From assembly GCA_036378295.1 (NCBI GenBank), contig DASUWS010000016.1, positions 1 through 64,000 of the forward strand: 64,000 nucleotides of DNA, read 5' to 3'. Under the pieces are notes generated by a model, which saw only the letters and a list, made by a program, of their open reading frames with translations, was not told the origin of the DNA and made no database searches. Source of the DNA: DAHUXT01 sp036378295. GTDB lineage: Bacteria; Chloroflexota; Ktedonobacteria; Ktedonobacterales; JADMIN01. Position numbers and translations under genes: made by a program. The number at the start of each line of letters is the position of its first letter. Positions within the stretch are counted from its first letter, which is position 1. Shown here one piece after another: positions 8,541 to 16,562 of the stretch.

Positions 8541-9179
8541 ATGGGATCACTCAATCCAGAAACCGTAGACGCCCTCAATATGCTGCTGGAGGATGTGCGA
8601 GCAAGCGTCGAGATCGAAGTTGCGCTCTCCAACGGCGCCACCGAATACCTCGAACGCGAGGCACTCAACTCGATGGGCGTTGAGGATACGCTGATGTCGT
8701 TCCTTCTGCGCGATTGGATGGAAGCTCTCAACCTGCCAGTAACACGGCGTATCAACGGTATCGTTCTCCAGGCGCTCGATCTCACGCGCTATGATGATCG
8801 CCTGATGCTCTTTGTCCAACACCAGTTGGCCTCGCGCGAGCAAGCGGAGCGTCTGGTGGAGGAGGCGGAGATAGATGCCGACGGGCGCGCGATGCTACGC
8901 TCCATTGTTGATGCGCATACACGGCATGCGGCCTGGGCTGAGCAGCGCGCGCGTGAATTCGCCGAGACACGCCAGATCGAATTCCGCCGTCCCGGTGCGC
9001 GCCCGCCTGGTGTGGCCAATGGCACGGGGGATAGTGTCGCCGATGACCCGGATGGCGTACTCCCCGATACCAGTGGCGAGCGCAGCGTGCCGCGCATGCC
9101 GGAGACCACCATGCCAGACACCACAGACGCCAGCATGGAAGACGCGGTAAGCGAGGCCGAGAGTCCGCCGGCAAAGTAG
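8541..9179 (+). CDS. Helical protein of unknown function, possibly ferritin-like
   Basis: 212 residues. The first 150 are predicted helical, with acidic residues on regular faces (ETVDALNMLLEDVRASVEIE, YDDRLMLFVQHQL, DAHTRHAAWAEQRAREF). The pattern recalls small ferritin-like four-helix bundles, but a complete pair of ExxH metal motifs was not found, so this is a weak suggestion. The last 50 residues are low-complexity and acidic (DDPDGVLPDTSGE, then a run rich in T, M, D and E) and probably disordered. GAGGG five bases before ATG 8541 supports the start; ATG 8511 is an alternative. It is divergent from the TetR gene. Confidence 0.6.
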   Translation: MGSLNPETVDALNMLLEDVRASVEIEVALSNGATEYLEREALNSMGVEDTLMSFLLRDWMEALNLPVTRRINGIVLQALDLTRYDDRLMLFVQHQLASREQAERLVEEAEIDADGRAMLRSIVDAHTRHAAWAEQRAREFAETRQIEFRRPGARPPGVANGTGDSVADDPDGVLPDTSGERSVPRMPETTMPDTTDASMEDAVSEAESPPAK

Positions 9180-9280
9180 CTTCAAGCGGCTCATTGGCCA
9201 TTCGGCGTGAAGGCTCTTGCGGGTGTATGGTGTGAACGTAGGTTCCCTTCTGTCGTTTGCAGTTCTCTGGGAGAGATGAC

Positions 9281-10198
9281 ATGCGTGTGGCAACGTTTCG
9301 CAGCGGTGGCGAATTGCGGCTGGGCGTCGTGCGTGGCGACGCGGTTATTGACGTAGCGGAGGCAGCGGACCGGCTGGGACGGAGTGACCTGTCGGGCGCG
9401 GCAAGCGGCATGCTGACGCTGATCGCGGGCGGCGAACCGGCACTGCGGGCGCTCTCCGAGGTCGCCGAGCGCGCGCCGGATGAGACCCTGCTGCCGCTGG
9501 CGAGTATTGAGCTTGTCGCGCCGATCCCCCGGCCAACCAAGAACGTGTTCTGTGTTGGCCGCAACTATGCCGAGCATGCGGCTGAATCGGCGCGTGCCCA
9601 AGGGCAGGAGCTCAAGCTCCCAGAATTCCCCAATATATTCACCAAGGCGGTGACTGCCGTCACCGGCCCATACAGCGATATTCCGTTGGATGCCTCAGTC
9701 AGCGAGAAGATTGACTGGGAAGTGGAGTTGGCGGTCATCATCGGGCCGGGTGGGCGGCATATCGCCCGCGAAGATGCGATGCGGCACGTCTGGGGCTATA
9801 CGGTTCTCAACGATGTCAGCGCTCGCGACCTCCAGAACCGGCCTGGGGTGCAGTGGTTTCTTGGCAAGAGTCTGGACGGCTCATGTCCGCTAGGGCCATG
9901 GATTGTCTCTGCTGACGAGCTGGCCGACCCGACGAATCTTCGGCTGCGACTGCTGGTCAATGGTGTCGTCAAGCAGGATGACACAACAGCGCACATGCTC
10001 TTCGACATCCCGACCCTGCTGGCGGAGATTTCGCGCGGCACAACGCTGGAGCCCGGCGATATCCTGGCGACGGGGACGCCGATGGGCGTTGGCTTCGCCC
10101 GCACACCACCGGAGTATTTACACCCCGGCGACGTGATGGAGTCGGAGATCGAGGGCATCGGCACGATGCGCAATCGCGTAGTCGCAGTGGGGCAGTGA
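9281..10198 (+). CDS. Fumarylacetoacetate hydrolase family protein
   Basis: 305 residues. The N-terminal 75 residues form the small FAH cap (MRVATFRSGGELRLGVVRGD). The catalytic domain follows: NVFCVGRNYAEHAAE, DWEVELAVIIG carrying the metal-binding ExE, GYTVLNDVSARDLQ, WFLGKSLDGSCPLGPW and GDILATGTPMGVG. Members are divalent-metal enzymes that hydrolyse, decarboxylate or isomerise 2-oxo acids such as acylpyruvates, oxaloacetate or homoprotocatechuate intermediates. GGGAGAG before ATG 9281 sets the start; an ATG eight codons upstream lacks a site. It appears monocistronic and ends before a strong terminator. The substrate is not determined. Confidence 0.88.
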   Translation: MRVATFRSGGELRLGVVRGDAVIDVAEAADRLGRSDLSGAASGMLTLIAGGEPALRALSEVAERAPDETLLPLASIELVAPIPRPTKNVFCVGRNYAEHAAESARAQGQELKLPEFPNIFTKAVTAVTGPYSDIPLDASVSEKIDWEVELAVIIGPGGRHIAREDAMRHVWGYTVLNDVSARDLQNRPGVQWFLGKSLDGSCPLGPWIVSADELADPTNLRLRLLVNGVVKQDDTTAHMLFDIPTLLAEISRGTTLEPGDILATGTPMGVGFARTPPEYLHPGDVMESEIEGIGTMRNRVVAVGQ

Positions 10199-10285
10199 GC
10201 GGCAGTGAGCGGAGCCTTTCAAGCCCTCACGATACCATAGAAGAACCCGGTAGAATCCCGTTGAAGAGGTGATGAGCCGGAAGAT

Positions 10286-10326
10286 GGCGCCATACCGTCC
10301 CGTGCGGGGCGGTGAGGCGCCGTTTT
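10286..10326 (+). terminator. Rho-independent terminator of the FAH-family gene
   Basis: A nested stem pairs GGCGCC with GGCGCC and ACCGTCCC with GGGGCGGT around a GTGC loop (10302-10305). GTTTTGTT follows the stem. It lies 88 bp after the stop at 10198. Confidence 0.75.
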
Positions 10327-10378
10327 GTTGGTGTTGGACGGCCCTGTTCCGCTGCTGCGAAAGGAGAGGGTGACATCT

Positions 10379-10523
10379 CTCCCGGCTGAAACCGGGAGCT
10401 TCTCGGGGTCGTACCCCACGCCATGATGCCCCAGGGCGAGAGCAAAAGCTCACAGGCACTATAGCATCCTGGCATGGGAATGGCAAGGGGCCATTCATCC
10501 CCAACTTGAAAGCCGGGGCTTTC
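10379..10523. repeat. Cluster of short hairpins in a non-coding stretch
   Basis: The 558 bp between 10198 and 10757 hold no convincing gene. Apart from the terminator they contain three compact hairpins: CTCCCGG/CCGGGAG at 10379-10398, GAATGGC/GCCATTC at 10478-10496, and GAAAGC/GCTTTC at 10508-10523. A fourth related string (CCCGCTTGAAGCCGGG) lies near 10703. The first resembles hairpins at the ends of IS200/IS605-type elements, but no transposase or TnpB remnant is readable. Confidence 0.4.
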
Positions 10524-10756
10524 TGGCTGACTTCTGTAAGAAAACCATCGTTGTCTGAATGATGCTCTAGCCCAACTCCAACCGCTTGCCATGGCCTGTA
10601 CAATAAGCATGCCAGATGGATACGGTGAGCACTGAAGCTGGGCTACGAGGGAACAGCAACTGGCAGGAATCGCAGCCGCCAGCAGATGATGCGTTGGCGT
10701 TTCCCGCTTGAAGCCGGGCGATGCGTACGGCACGTCCATCGCGAGGGAGACATGAA

Positions 10757-11680
10757 ATGACCAAAGAGCAGGCGTACTCCTCCTCATTGTCTTATTATCT
10801 TGATGTTGCCATTGCTCATGCGGAACAGCAACGCAGAGAGGGCACGCCAGCTACCCCGATGGTCGTGACATCATCTGTGAGCGGAACCGTACTGTACACC
10901 GTTTGGGCTGTCCTCAGCCGGAGTTTGCGCCGCAATGCCCCCACTCTGCTTGTTGCGTCCCTTCCTCTCCTTGCGTTAGTGCTCGGCACACTCCTGGACG
11001 CACTGGGTCAGTCCTCGCAGAGTCATCTTCCGGCCCTCGTGATGCTGCTGGGGCTCGCACTGTTTCTGCCGTGGCAAACCTGGCAGACCGTCCGCCAGGC
11101 GCGTGAGCTGCCACCCTATCGTCTGCGACGCCTCTTCCGGTGGCGCACCGTGTCTGGTCGATACGATAACTGGTATGACCTGCCCACGATGGGCGAGATG
11201 GTAGGGGCGTTTGTTGTCGGGCTCCTTGATGTTCCCGGAGTGCTCATCCAAGCCTTCCCTTCCGCCCCATCCTTCGCTGCCAATCTGCCGAGCTTCATCT
11301 TCCCAGTGCTCATCGCAATGCCTGTTCTAGCCATCGTGCTCATGGCAGTGGCGAGGGGGTTCCTTGCAGTCTACTTTGCCCCTAGCGCCGTAAAGGCTGT
11401 GGATGAGCAGGGCGAAGGCATGCTGCAATCTGTGCCACTCGCATCCTTACCACTCGCATCCTTAGATGAGCGGATTACACGCTTGACCCAAATGCGGGAG
11501 TGGCTACAAGACGATACACTACGCACGATGGTGGATGACGTCATCGGGCAGCAGGTAAGAGCCGCAGCACGCCGCCAGGTGGCCTATTCGTTTATAGTCG
11601 GGGTCATCTCGTTGGTAGCGGGCTGGCTGCTCTCAGCGATAAGCCCGGTCGCGACTTTGGCCAACCTGTTGCACCGATAA
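10757..11680 (+). CDS. Multi-pass membrane protein of unknown function
   Basis: 307 residues, not recognised. Hydrophobic segments lie at about 50-72 (TLLVASLPLLALVLGTLL), 80-98, 145-160, 175-205 and 275-300 (FIVGVISLVAGWLLSAI). A soluble helical stretch precedes the last one (DERITRLTQMREWLQDDTLR). A 15-bp in-frame duplication near 11438-11465 gives the doubled LPLAS residues. GAGGGAG eight bases before ATG 10757 supports the start; an in-frame ATG at 10721 adds 12 residues without a site. It stands alone between two long non-coding stretches. Confidence 0.6.
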   Translation: MTKEQAYSSSLSYYLDVAIAHAEQQRREGTPATPMVVTSSVSGTVLYTVWAVLSRSLRRNAPTLLVASLPLLALVLGTLLDALGQSSQSHLPALVMLLGLALFLPWQTWQTVRQARELPPYRLRRLFRWRTVSGRYDNWYDLPTMGEMVGAFVVGLLDVPGVLIQAFPSAPSFAANLPSFIFPVLIAMPVLAIVLMAVARGFLAVYFAPSAVKAVDEQGEGMLQSVPLASLPLASLDERITRLTQMREWLQDDTLRTMVDDVIGQQVRAAARRQVAYSFIVGVISLVAGWLLSAISPVATLANLLHR

Positions 11681-12404
11681 CACTGGGTCGCTGTGTTGGC
11701 CCTATCGCTATCGCTGGCATCGGTGGTGTCATGTCGCGCACGGGCAGGAATCAGAATCCCAATAGAGTGGCACCTGCGCCCGCACTACATCTCGCGCGGT
11801 GGATTGGCACATATAGCAAGCAGGAAGACGTGATAGTGCGCGGCCATCGCATCGTCTTGCTGCACCAGGGCTGACAGTAACCTCCCTTGCCTCGCAACAC
11901 GCCGCGCGTCTACTTGCGGTAGCGCGCATTTGATGCGTATTCTTGGTGTACTTATGGTCGAGTCCGTCACCGCATAGGATAGTACTTACACGTGCGGTGG
12001 TCATAGCAGGGATGGGTTAACTTCGGCGTTAGCGAGGGCGTTAGAAGGGCTTGTGTGAGATTGTGCGCGGTGAGTGCGGTGAGTGCGGTGAGTGCGGTGA
12101 GTCGGGCATCAGGCAGAGACCGTGCGTTCTGTTCAAGCCATAAGGTCTTCCTTGCTTCTCACCCTCCGTGCCTCCCAAGAAGCGAAGGCAACGATGTCTG
12201 CATCCTGCGTTGCCATCGTTTGGCATTTCCTGCCGCGCTGTTGTCTGGCATGTAGTCTGAGTCTGGTTTCTGCCATCTGCGAACGTGCTACATAGATGCT
12301 GCATACGGCGATGTATACGGGCTATATGAGCACAGCTTACACCGGTACAATCAACGATAAATACTCGCGCACACACCCGTAGACCACTCGTACGAGGGGT
12401 GCCG
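11681..12404. other. Long non-coding stretch
   Basis: About 720 bp with no supported gene on either strand; the open frames present lack ribosome binding sites and sensible composition. It contains a 9-bp tandem repeat at 12068-12102. A TACAAT hexamer at 12346-12351 could be the -10 box of the kinase gene, though no matching -35 was seen. Confidence 0.5.
12068..12102. repeat. Tandem 9-bp repeat, almost four copies
   Basis: The unit CGGTGAGTG occurs perfectly in tandem (12068, 12077, 12086, and a fourth copy of eight bases from 12095). It lies in non-coding DNA 300 bp upstream of the histidine kinase. Confidence 0.85.
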
Positions 12405-14054
12405 ATGAAAGATACTTCCTTTCGGACAACTGGCCGTCACGCCCGTGCTGCCCGTGTCGGCCGTGCTGCCCGTCACCTGCCGCCGCCACGTTCCCTCAGT
12501 ATGTCGCTCGCTACTCCTGAACTCGCGTCTGCTATCCTGGATGCGGTGGCTGATGCCGTCGTCATCTATGACGCGGACGGAGGCATCGCGGGCGCCAACC
12601 CTGCTGCTATATCCTTGCTCGGACTGGCGCAACCCGGCCGCCAGGAAGCGCTTGCGGTGCCCATCGCCGATCGTGGGGGCGCAATCACCTTGTTGACGCT
12701 TGACGGCCAGCCGCTCCCCCAGGAGCATTGGCCCCCAATACGCGTCCTGCGAGGTGAGATGTTCACTGGAGCACAGACCATGGATGTCGTCGCATACTCT
12801 GTGGATGGGCGAGAACTGGTCCTCAACGTGAGTGGCGCTCCGCTTGTCAACACTCATGGACATATCATAGGGGCAGTCTGCGTGCTGCGGGATATTACCG
12901 AGCGCAAGCACCTCGAGCGGGAATTGGCCGAGCGTGCGGCCGAGATGGAAAGCATCTTTGCGACGCAGGTTGTAGGCGTCGCCTTCGTTGACAGAACTGG
13001 CCGCATCGTCCGGATGAACGACGCCCAGCGCCAACTCCTCGCCTCACGGCACATCGATCCAGACAGCCCGGAGGCCGCCCGGATTGAGACATGGGCACAG
13101 CGGACATCGCCTCGTGACGCGCAGGGGCAGCCAGTGCCGCGTGAGCGTCTGCCATTCTACCGTGCGTTGCAGGGCGAGACGGTCACTGGGGAACATGCCG
13201 TCGAGTTATATCAGCACACACACGATGGGCAGGAATTGGTGTTGCGTGTGAGCGGGGCACCTGCCCGTGATGCCCAGGGCCGGATTCTCGGCGTCGTTCT
13301 GACGACCCACGACGTGACGTTGCAGCGCCGCCTGGAGCAGCAACGCCTCGCCATCATGCGTATGGTGACCCATGACCTGGCCAACCCGCTCACTGCCGTC
13401 AAAATGTATCTGCAGTTGCAGCAGAAGCGCATCGACCATGACCAGGCTCCGGGTCCGGTGTCTCCAGCGCTCGTGGAATCCATGGCGTATTCGGTCATGC
13501 GGATGGAGCGATTACTTGATGATCTGCGTGTCGCCACACAGATGGAGTTGGGGGCCCTTGAGTTGCAGCAGGCGCGGCATGATCTTGCGGCGATTTGTCG
13601 CGAGGAAGCGGCGGCCATGCAGGTGGTAGCGGGTCCCGAGCGCGTAGTACGTGTGGAGACGCCGCCACAGCCCGTATGGGCAGAGGTGGACAGGGAGCGC
13701 ATTGGCCAGGTCATCGCCAATCTGCTCACCAATGCCCTCAAGTATTCTCTGCCAGACCAACCCGTGGTGGTCTCGCTCCAGGTTGCGGACGAGCATGCCC
13801 GCGTGGCGGTCTGTGATGCCGGGCCGGGTATTCCAGTTCAGAAGCAGGCGCGCCTCTTCGAACAATTCTCTCGTGTGGCGGGTAGTTCAGCGCAGGATGG
13901 CCGTGGCGGCCTGGGACTCGGCCTCGGGCTGGGTCTCTATATCAGCAAGGGCATTGTCGCGCAGCATGGCGGTGGAATGGGCGTTGAGAGCCACCCTGAC
14001 GCCGGGTCGACCTTCTGGTTCACCCTGCCCCTCGCCGTCCCCAACCACCCATAG
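12405..14054 (+). CDS. Soluble PAS-PAS sensor histidine kinase
   Basis: 549 residues with no membrane helix. Two PAS domains lie at about 40-170 (AILDAVADAVVIYDADGGI) and 180-310 (ESIFATQVVGVAFVDRTG). The dimerisation and phospho-acceptor helix follows, with His323 in MVTHDLANPLTAV. The ATPase domain has N box NLLTNALKYS, G1 DAGPGIP and a G2 loop of GLGLGLGLGLYIS. It should sense a cytosolic cue and autophosphorylate, but no response regulator is adjacent, so it is an orphan kinase. GAGGGG five bases before ATG 12405 supports the start; GTG 12399 would add two residues. The G2 loop has more Gly-Leu repeats than usual. Confidence 0.92.
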   Translation: MKDTSFRTTGRHARAARVGRAARHLPPPRSLSMSLATPELASAILDAVADAVVIYDADGGIAGANPAAISLLGLAQPGRQEALAVPIADRGGAITLLTLDGQPLPQEHWPPIRVLRGEMFTGAQTMDVVAYSVDGRELVLNVSGAPLVNTHGHIIGAVCVLRDITERKHLERELAERAAEMESIFATQVVGVAFVDRTGRIVRMNDAQRQLLASRHIDPDSPEAARIETWAQRTSPRDAQGQPVPRERLPFYRALQGETVTGEHAVELYQHTHDGQELVLRVSGAPARDAQGRILGVVLTTHDVTLQRRLEQQRLAIMRMVTHDLANPLTAVKMYLQLQQKRIDHDQAPGPVSPALVESMAYSVMRMERLLDDLRVATQMELGALELQQARHDLAAICREEAAAMQVVAGPERVVRVETPPQPVWAEVDRERIGQVIANLLTNALKYSLPDQPVVVSLQVADEHARVAVCDAGPGIPVQKQARLFEQFSRVAGSSAQDGRGGLGLGLGLGLYISKGIVAQHGGGMGVESHPDAGSTFWFTLPLAVPNHP

Positions 14055-14112
14055 GGCCACCGTCACTTAGCGCAGCTGTGCTCGCGAGCAGGAGTAGCCA
14101 TGGCGGTATGTG

Positions 14113-14361
14113 TTAGGGCTTTCCCTTCCATTTGTCCGCACTTTGAGCCATAGCCCGCGTAACGATGGCCCGACTGCCCTTCGCGTCAGCCGTATCTACC
14201 GGCAGCAGTAGGATGCGCACCGTTACGCTGTACGACACCGCATGCCGCCGCAAGAAACCGCGTGAACGTATGCCATCGAGCGTCACATCTGCATACGCAG
14301 GATCTTCCACATTACCTGGATGATGTCTGACACTCCAGTCGTATAGTCGGTACGCTGCCAT
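14113..14361 (-). CDS. Possible small protein, unknown
   Basis: An 82-residue open frame, convergent to the kinase gene. GGGAG lies nine bases before ATG 14361. The sequence (MAAYRLYDWSVRHHPGN, then VSYSVTVRILLLPVDTADA and a basic tail KWKGKP) has plausible alternation of strands and helices but matches no family I know. Support is only the ribosome binding site, composition, and the lack of a better frame here. Confidence 0.35.
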   Translation of the reverse strand: MAAYRLYDWSVRHHPGNVEDPAYADVTLDGIRSRGFLRRHAVSYSVTVRILLLPVDTADAKGSRAIVTRAMAQSADKWKGKP

Positions 14362-14893
14362 AGAGCACGCTCCCTCTCATCCTCGCATCGAATGCTACCT
14401 CTGTCTCTGACATCCTCCCGCACGCTCGACAGCATGGGATTATCTTGAGTTTCGCTTCGGTAACGAGATACGTTAGTGAGATACGTTGCCAACCTTGCAG
14501 ATTTGTCACAATCGTTCTACTTGCCGTCACGATACGCTCACATTGACCGCATCCTCCGCATCCGTGCCCGCCCCTCCCGCTTGTCCAGCTTCTCTGACTT
14601 CACGGCGCGACAGGAGTCGCCCCACAGCCAGCAGCATTCCAAGCGAAAGTGGCATGGGGTGTTGATCGTGGAGTGAGGGTAGCGGACGCGTCGCGGACGT
14701 CTCGGCACAGACGAGGAACGAAGTAGGGCACGCCTGGAGACAGGGCGCTTGCGGTATCGATGAAGACTCCCGGTCGCCAGCCGTGACGGACTTGGGAGAC
14801 GGGCGCGCCATCTCGTGATTGCCCTGTGTGGCTCGGCGGCCATGCTCAGGACAGCCCGATATCTCTCAATCATGAGGAAGGAAGCGAAAGGCT
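14362..14893. other. Non-coding stretch
   Basis: About 530 bp between the small minus-strand ORF and the SHOCT gene. No gene, repeat or RNA structure could be supported. Confidence 0.4.
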
Positions 14894-15238
14894 ATGATGT
14901 GGGGGTACTATACCAACAGCCCAGCCATGTGGGTCTGGATGGTGCTACAGGGAGTGTTCTGGCTCGCGCTGGGAGCTCTTGCTGTCTGGGCGCTGGTGCG
15001 CTGGCTCAATCGGCCCTCGCGCTATCCCACCTCCACGCCATCCTCGGCCCCGCCGAATGCTCCGCAGCAGGCATCGTCCTCTGCCCTAGACATCCTGCAG
15101 CAACGCTATGCGCGCGGTGAGATTGACGCGGCGACATTCGAGGATATGCGAGCGCGTCTCCAGGCATCTGCGCCAACACCTGACCTGCCGCCGGCCCAAC
15201 CGACTCAGACGCGCGAGCCAGTCAGCAGCGGGCACTAA
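14894..15238 (+). CDS. Small SHOCT-domain membrane protein
   Basis: 114 residues. One membrane helix at about 10-35 (MWVWMVLQGVFWLALGALAV) is followed by a Pro/Ser-rich linker and a SHOCT motif at about 63-89 (ALDILQQRYARGEIDAATFE). SHOCT is a short C-terminal oligomerisation motif found in many small membrane proteins of unknown role. AAGG precedes the first of two adjacent ATG codons. It is flanked by non-coding DNA on both sides and appears monocistronic. Confidence 0.82.
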   Translation: MMWGYYTNSPAMWVWMVLQGVFWLALGALAVWALVRWLNRPSRYPTSTPSSAPPNAPQQASSSALDILQQRYARGEIDAATFEDMRARLQASAPTPDLPPAQPTQTREPVSSGH

Positions 15239-15580
15239 GGGTGATCGGACATGGGGTACAAGAGGGTGAAGCAGCGAGTTTAGGAAGAAATCGATCTATT
15301 CCTGTTCGCCGCTCTGCTCTCGTAGTTGCGGGGTGTTCCTCGCATGCCACCTCACATAATATTGTCTGGCACGCTCTCGCTCTGCTGTGCTACAAGGCTG
15401 GCGAACGACTTGAGAGAGCCATTGAGACTGTCAGCGAGAGGTGGTATGGACGGGTATGAAGCTCTTTTGGCCTAAAGTCTCTCCCAGTCGATGATAGAGA
15501 GCAAGGCATGGGCAGAAGTAGTGGAGGATGCGAGGAGTGCTCCCTCCATTCCCGCTACGTGACTCCATGGCAGCCGATTC
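15239..15580. other. Non-coding stretch
   Basis: 342 bp between the SHOCT gene and a convergent small gene. No ORF with a ribosome binding site, no strong hairpin and no repeat was found. Confidence 0.4.
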
Positions 15581-15826
15581 CTAGTGTTTCGGATGATGCT
15601 CCACTTCAACCGTGATGCGTGGCTGAAGCCCTGCCAGCGCCGGAAGCAGATGATTCAATACCTGCTCGGCAGTTGCGCGGAACTCGTTGCCACGCGTACT
15701 CACCTTCACCCAACATTTCCTGTCATCAGCACTTCGCTTGTCCCGGTAATACCGTTCAGTGCGCTCAGTCCCATCCGCAGCCGTGATGTGGAAAACAATC
15801 GTGTAGCTGTCGTTTGCCAAGTCCAT
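15581..15826 (-). CDS. Small protein of unknown function
   Basis: 81 residues, not recognised. It starts MDLANDSYTIVFHITAADG and ends ITVEVEHHPKH; the alternating charged and hydrophobic pattern suggests a compact alpha/beta fold. A strong site (GTAGGGAGAC) lies six bases before ATG 15826. The frame stays open upstream to 16801, but that extension runs through the tRNA gene and is not coding. The start overlaps the end of the decayed GNAT frame, and a 10-bp inverted repeat lies about 30 bp upstream. Confidence 0.62.
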   Translation of the reverse strand: MDLANDSYTIVFHITAADGTERTERYYRDKRSADDRKCWVKVSTRGNEFRATAEQVLNHLLPALAGLQPRITVEVEHHPKH

Positions 15827-16109
15827 GTGCAGTCTCCCTACACTCGGCGCCCACCTGAGTATGCTTGCCGTTCTTGGTATCCCCGGCATACTCAGCATCC
15901 CCCACTTGCCCGACATCCTCAGCCACGAACCCAATCTCCCGGGCGCGACGGGCTGCGAGCACCTGCTGGCGCCGCCCAATAAACTCGCCCATGAACTGGT
16001 AGCTGAGCAATGTGTCGGGGAGCATTCCCGTATAGGTCGCGTGCCAGCACGCCAGGCGTACACGAGTAATCGCGGCAGCGTCCTCAGAACGCGCGGGGCG
16101 AATGCGCAA
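15765..16109 (-). pseudogene. Truncated GNAT acetyltransferase
   Basis: The first 60 codons read as a GNAT N terminus (IRPARSEDAAAITRVRLACW, HATYTGMLPDTLL, then GFVAEDVG). The frame then loses resemblance and runs into the next gene, never reaching the acetyl-CoA pyrophosphate-binding motif (Q/RxxGxG/A). A real-looking start remains: AGGGGG five bases before TTG 16109. The 3' part was probably lost by deletion, and the break coincides with an inverted repeat at 15855-15895. Confidence 0.55.
15855..15895. repeat. Inverted repeat at the GNAT breakpoint
   Basis: CTGAGTATGC at 15855-15864 pairs perfectly with GCATACTCAG at 15886-15895 around a 21-nt loop. It sits where GNAT similarity stops and just before the next small gene, so it could be a terminator or a deletion scar. 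Confidence 0.6.
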
Positions 16110-16326
16110 CGTTTCCCCCTCATAAGCTCCGGCCTATTGGCCCACGCGATGAACGCGCCTAACCAGGAGGTGTACCAGCGGCAGGATACCAACGAATGGT
16201 CTTTGGCGTACTCAAACTCGGTGAATGCATCTTGGCTCAGCACGGTACCATGTCCGTTGTCCAAACCGTGCGTACACAGGCTGGTTTCCAGCGAGGGGGC
16301 GGCGGGAACGCCACTGTGTAGTGGGT

Positions 16327-16401
16327 TGGTGACGCCGGTGGGATTCGAACCCACGACACGAGGCTTAAAAGGCCCCTGCTCTGCCACTGAGCTACGGCGC
16401 C
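16327..16401 (-). tRNA. tRNA-Lys (anticodon UUU)
   Basis: Full cloverleaf on the minus strand. Acceptor GGCGCCG pairs with CGGCGTC (one G-U), D stem GCTC/GAGC, anticodon stem GGGGC/GCCTC with loop CTTTTAA (anticodon TTT), and T arm GTGGG-TTCGAAT-CCCAC. The discriminator is A at 16330 and CCA is encoded at 16329-16327. Confidence 0.96.
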
Positions 16402-16562
16402 ACGCACAACGTCTAGCATAGCACGCTGCCCGCCTCACCGCAAGGCCAGTGACGGGCCGGGTGTGTCGTCCAGACATCGCGGGCATGTCCGGTCGGGGAT
16501 GTCCGTATCGGCGAACCGTGGCGCATTGCTGGTATTGGCGGTTCAGCCGCGACGACGTATCC

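Noticed and set aside
11729..12004. 91-residue minus-strand open frame
   Set aside because: No ribosome binding site, and an unusual Cys/Arg composition for this genome.
12068..12102. Possible CRISPR array
   Set aside because: The units are only 9 bp and directly abutting, with no spacers and no cas genes nearby.
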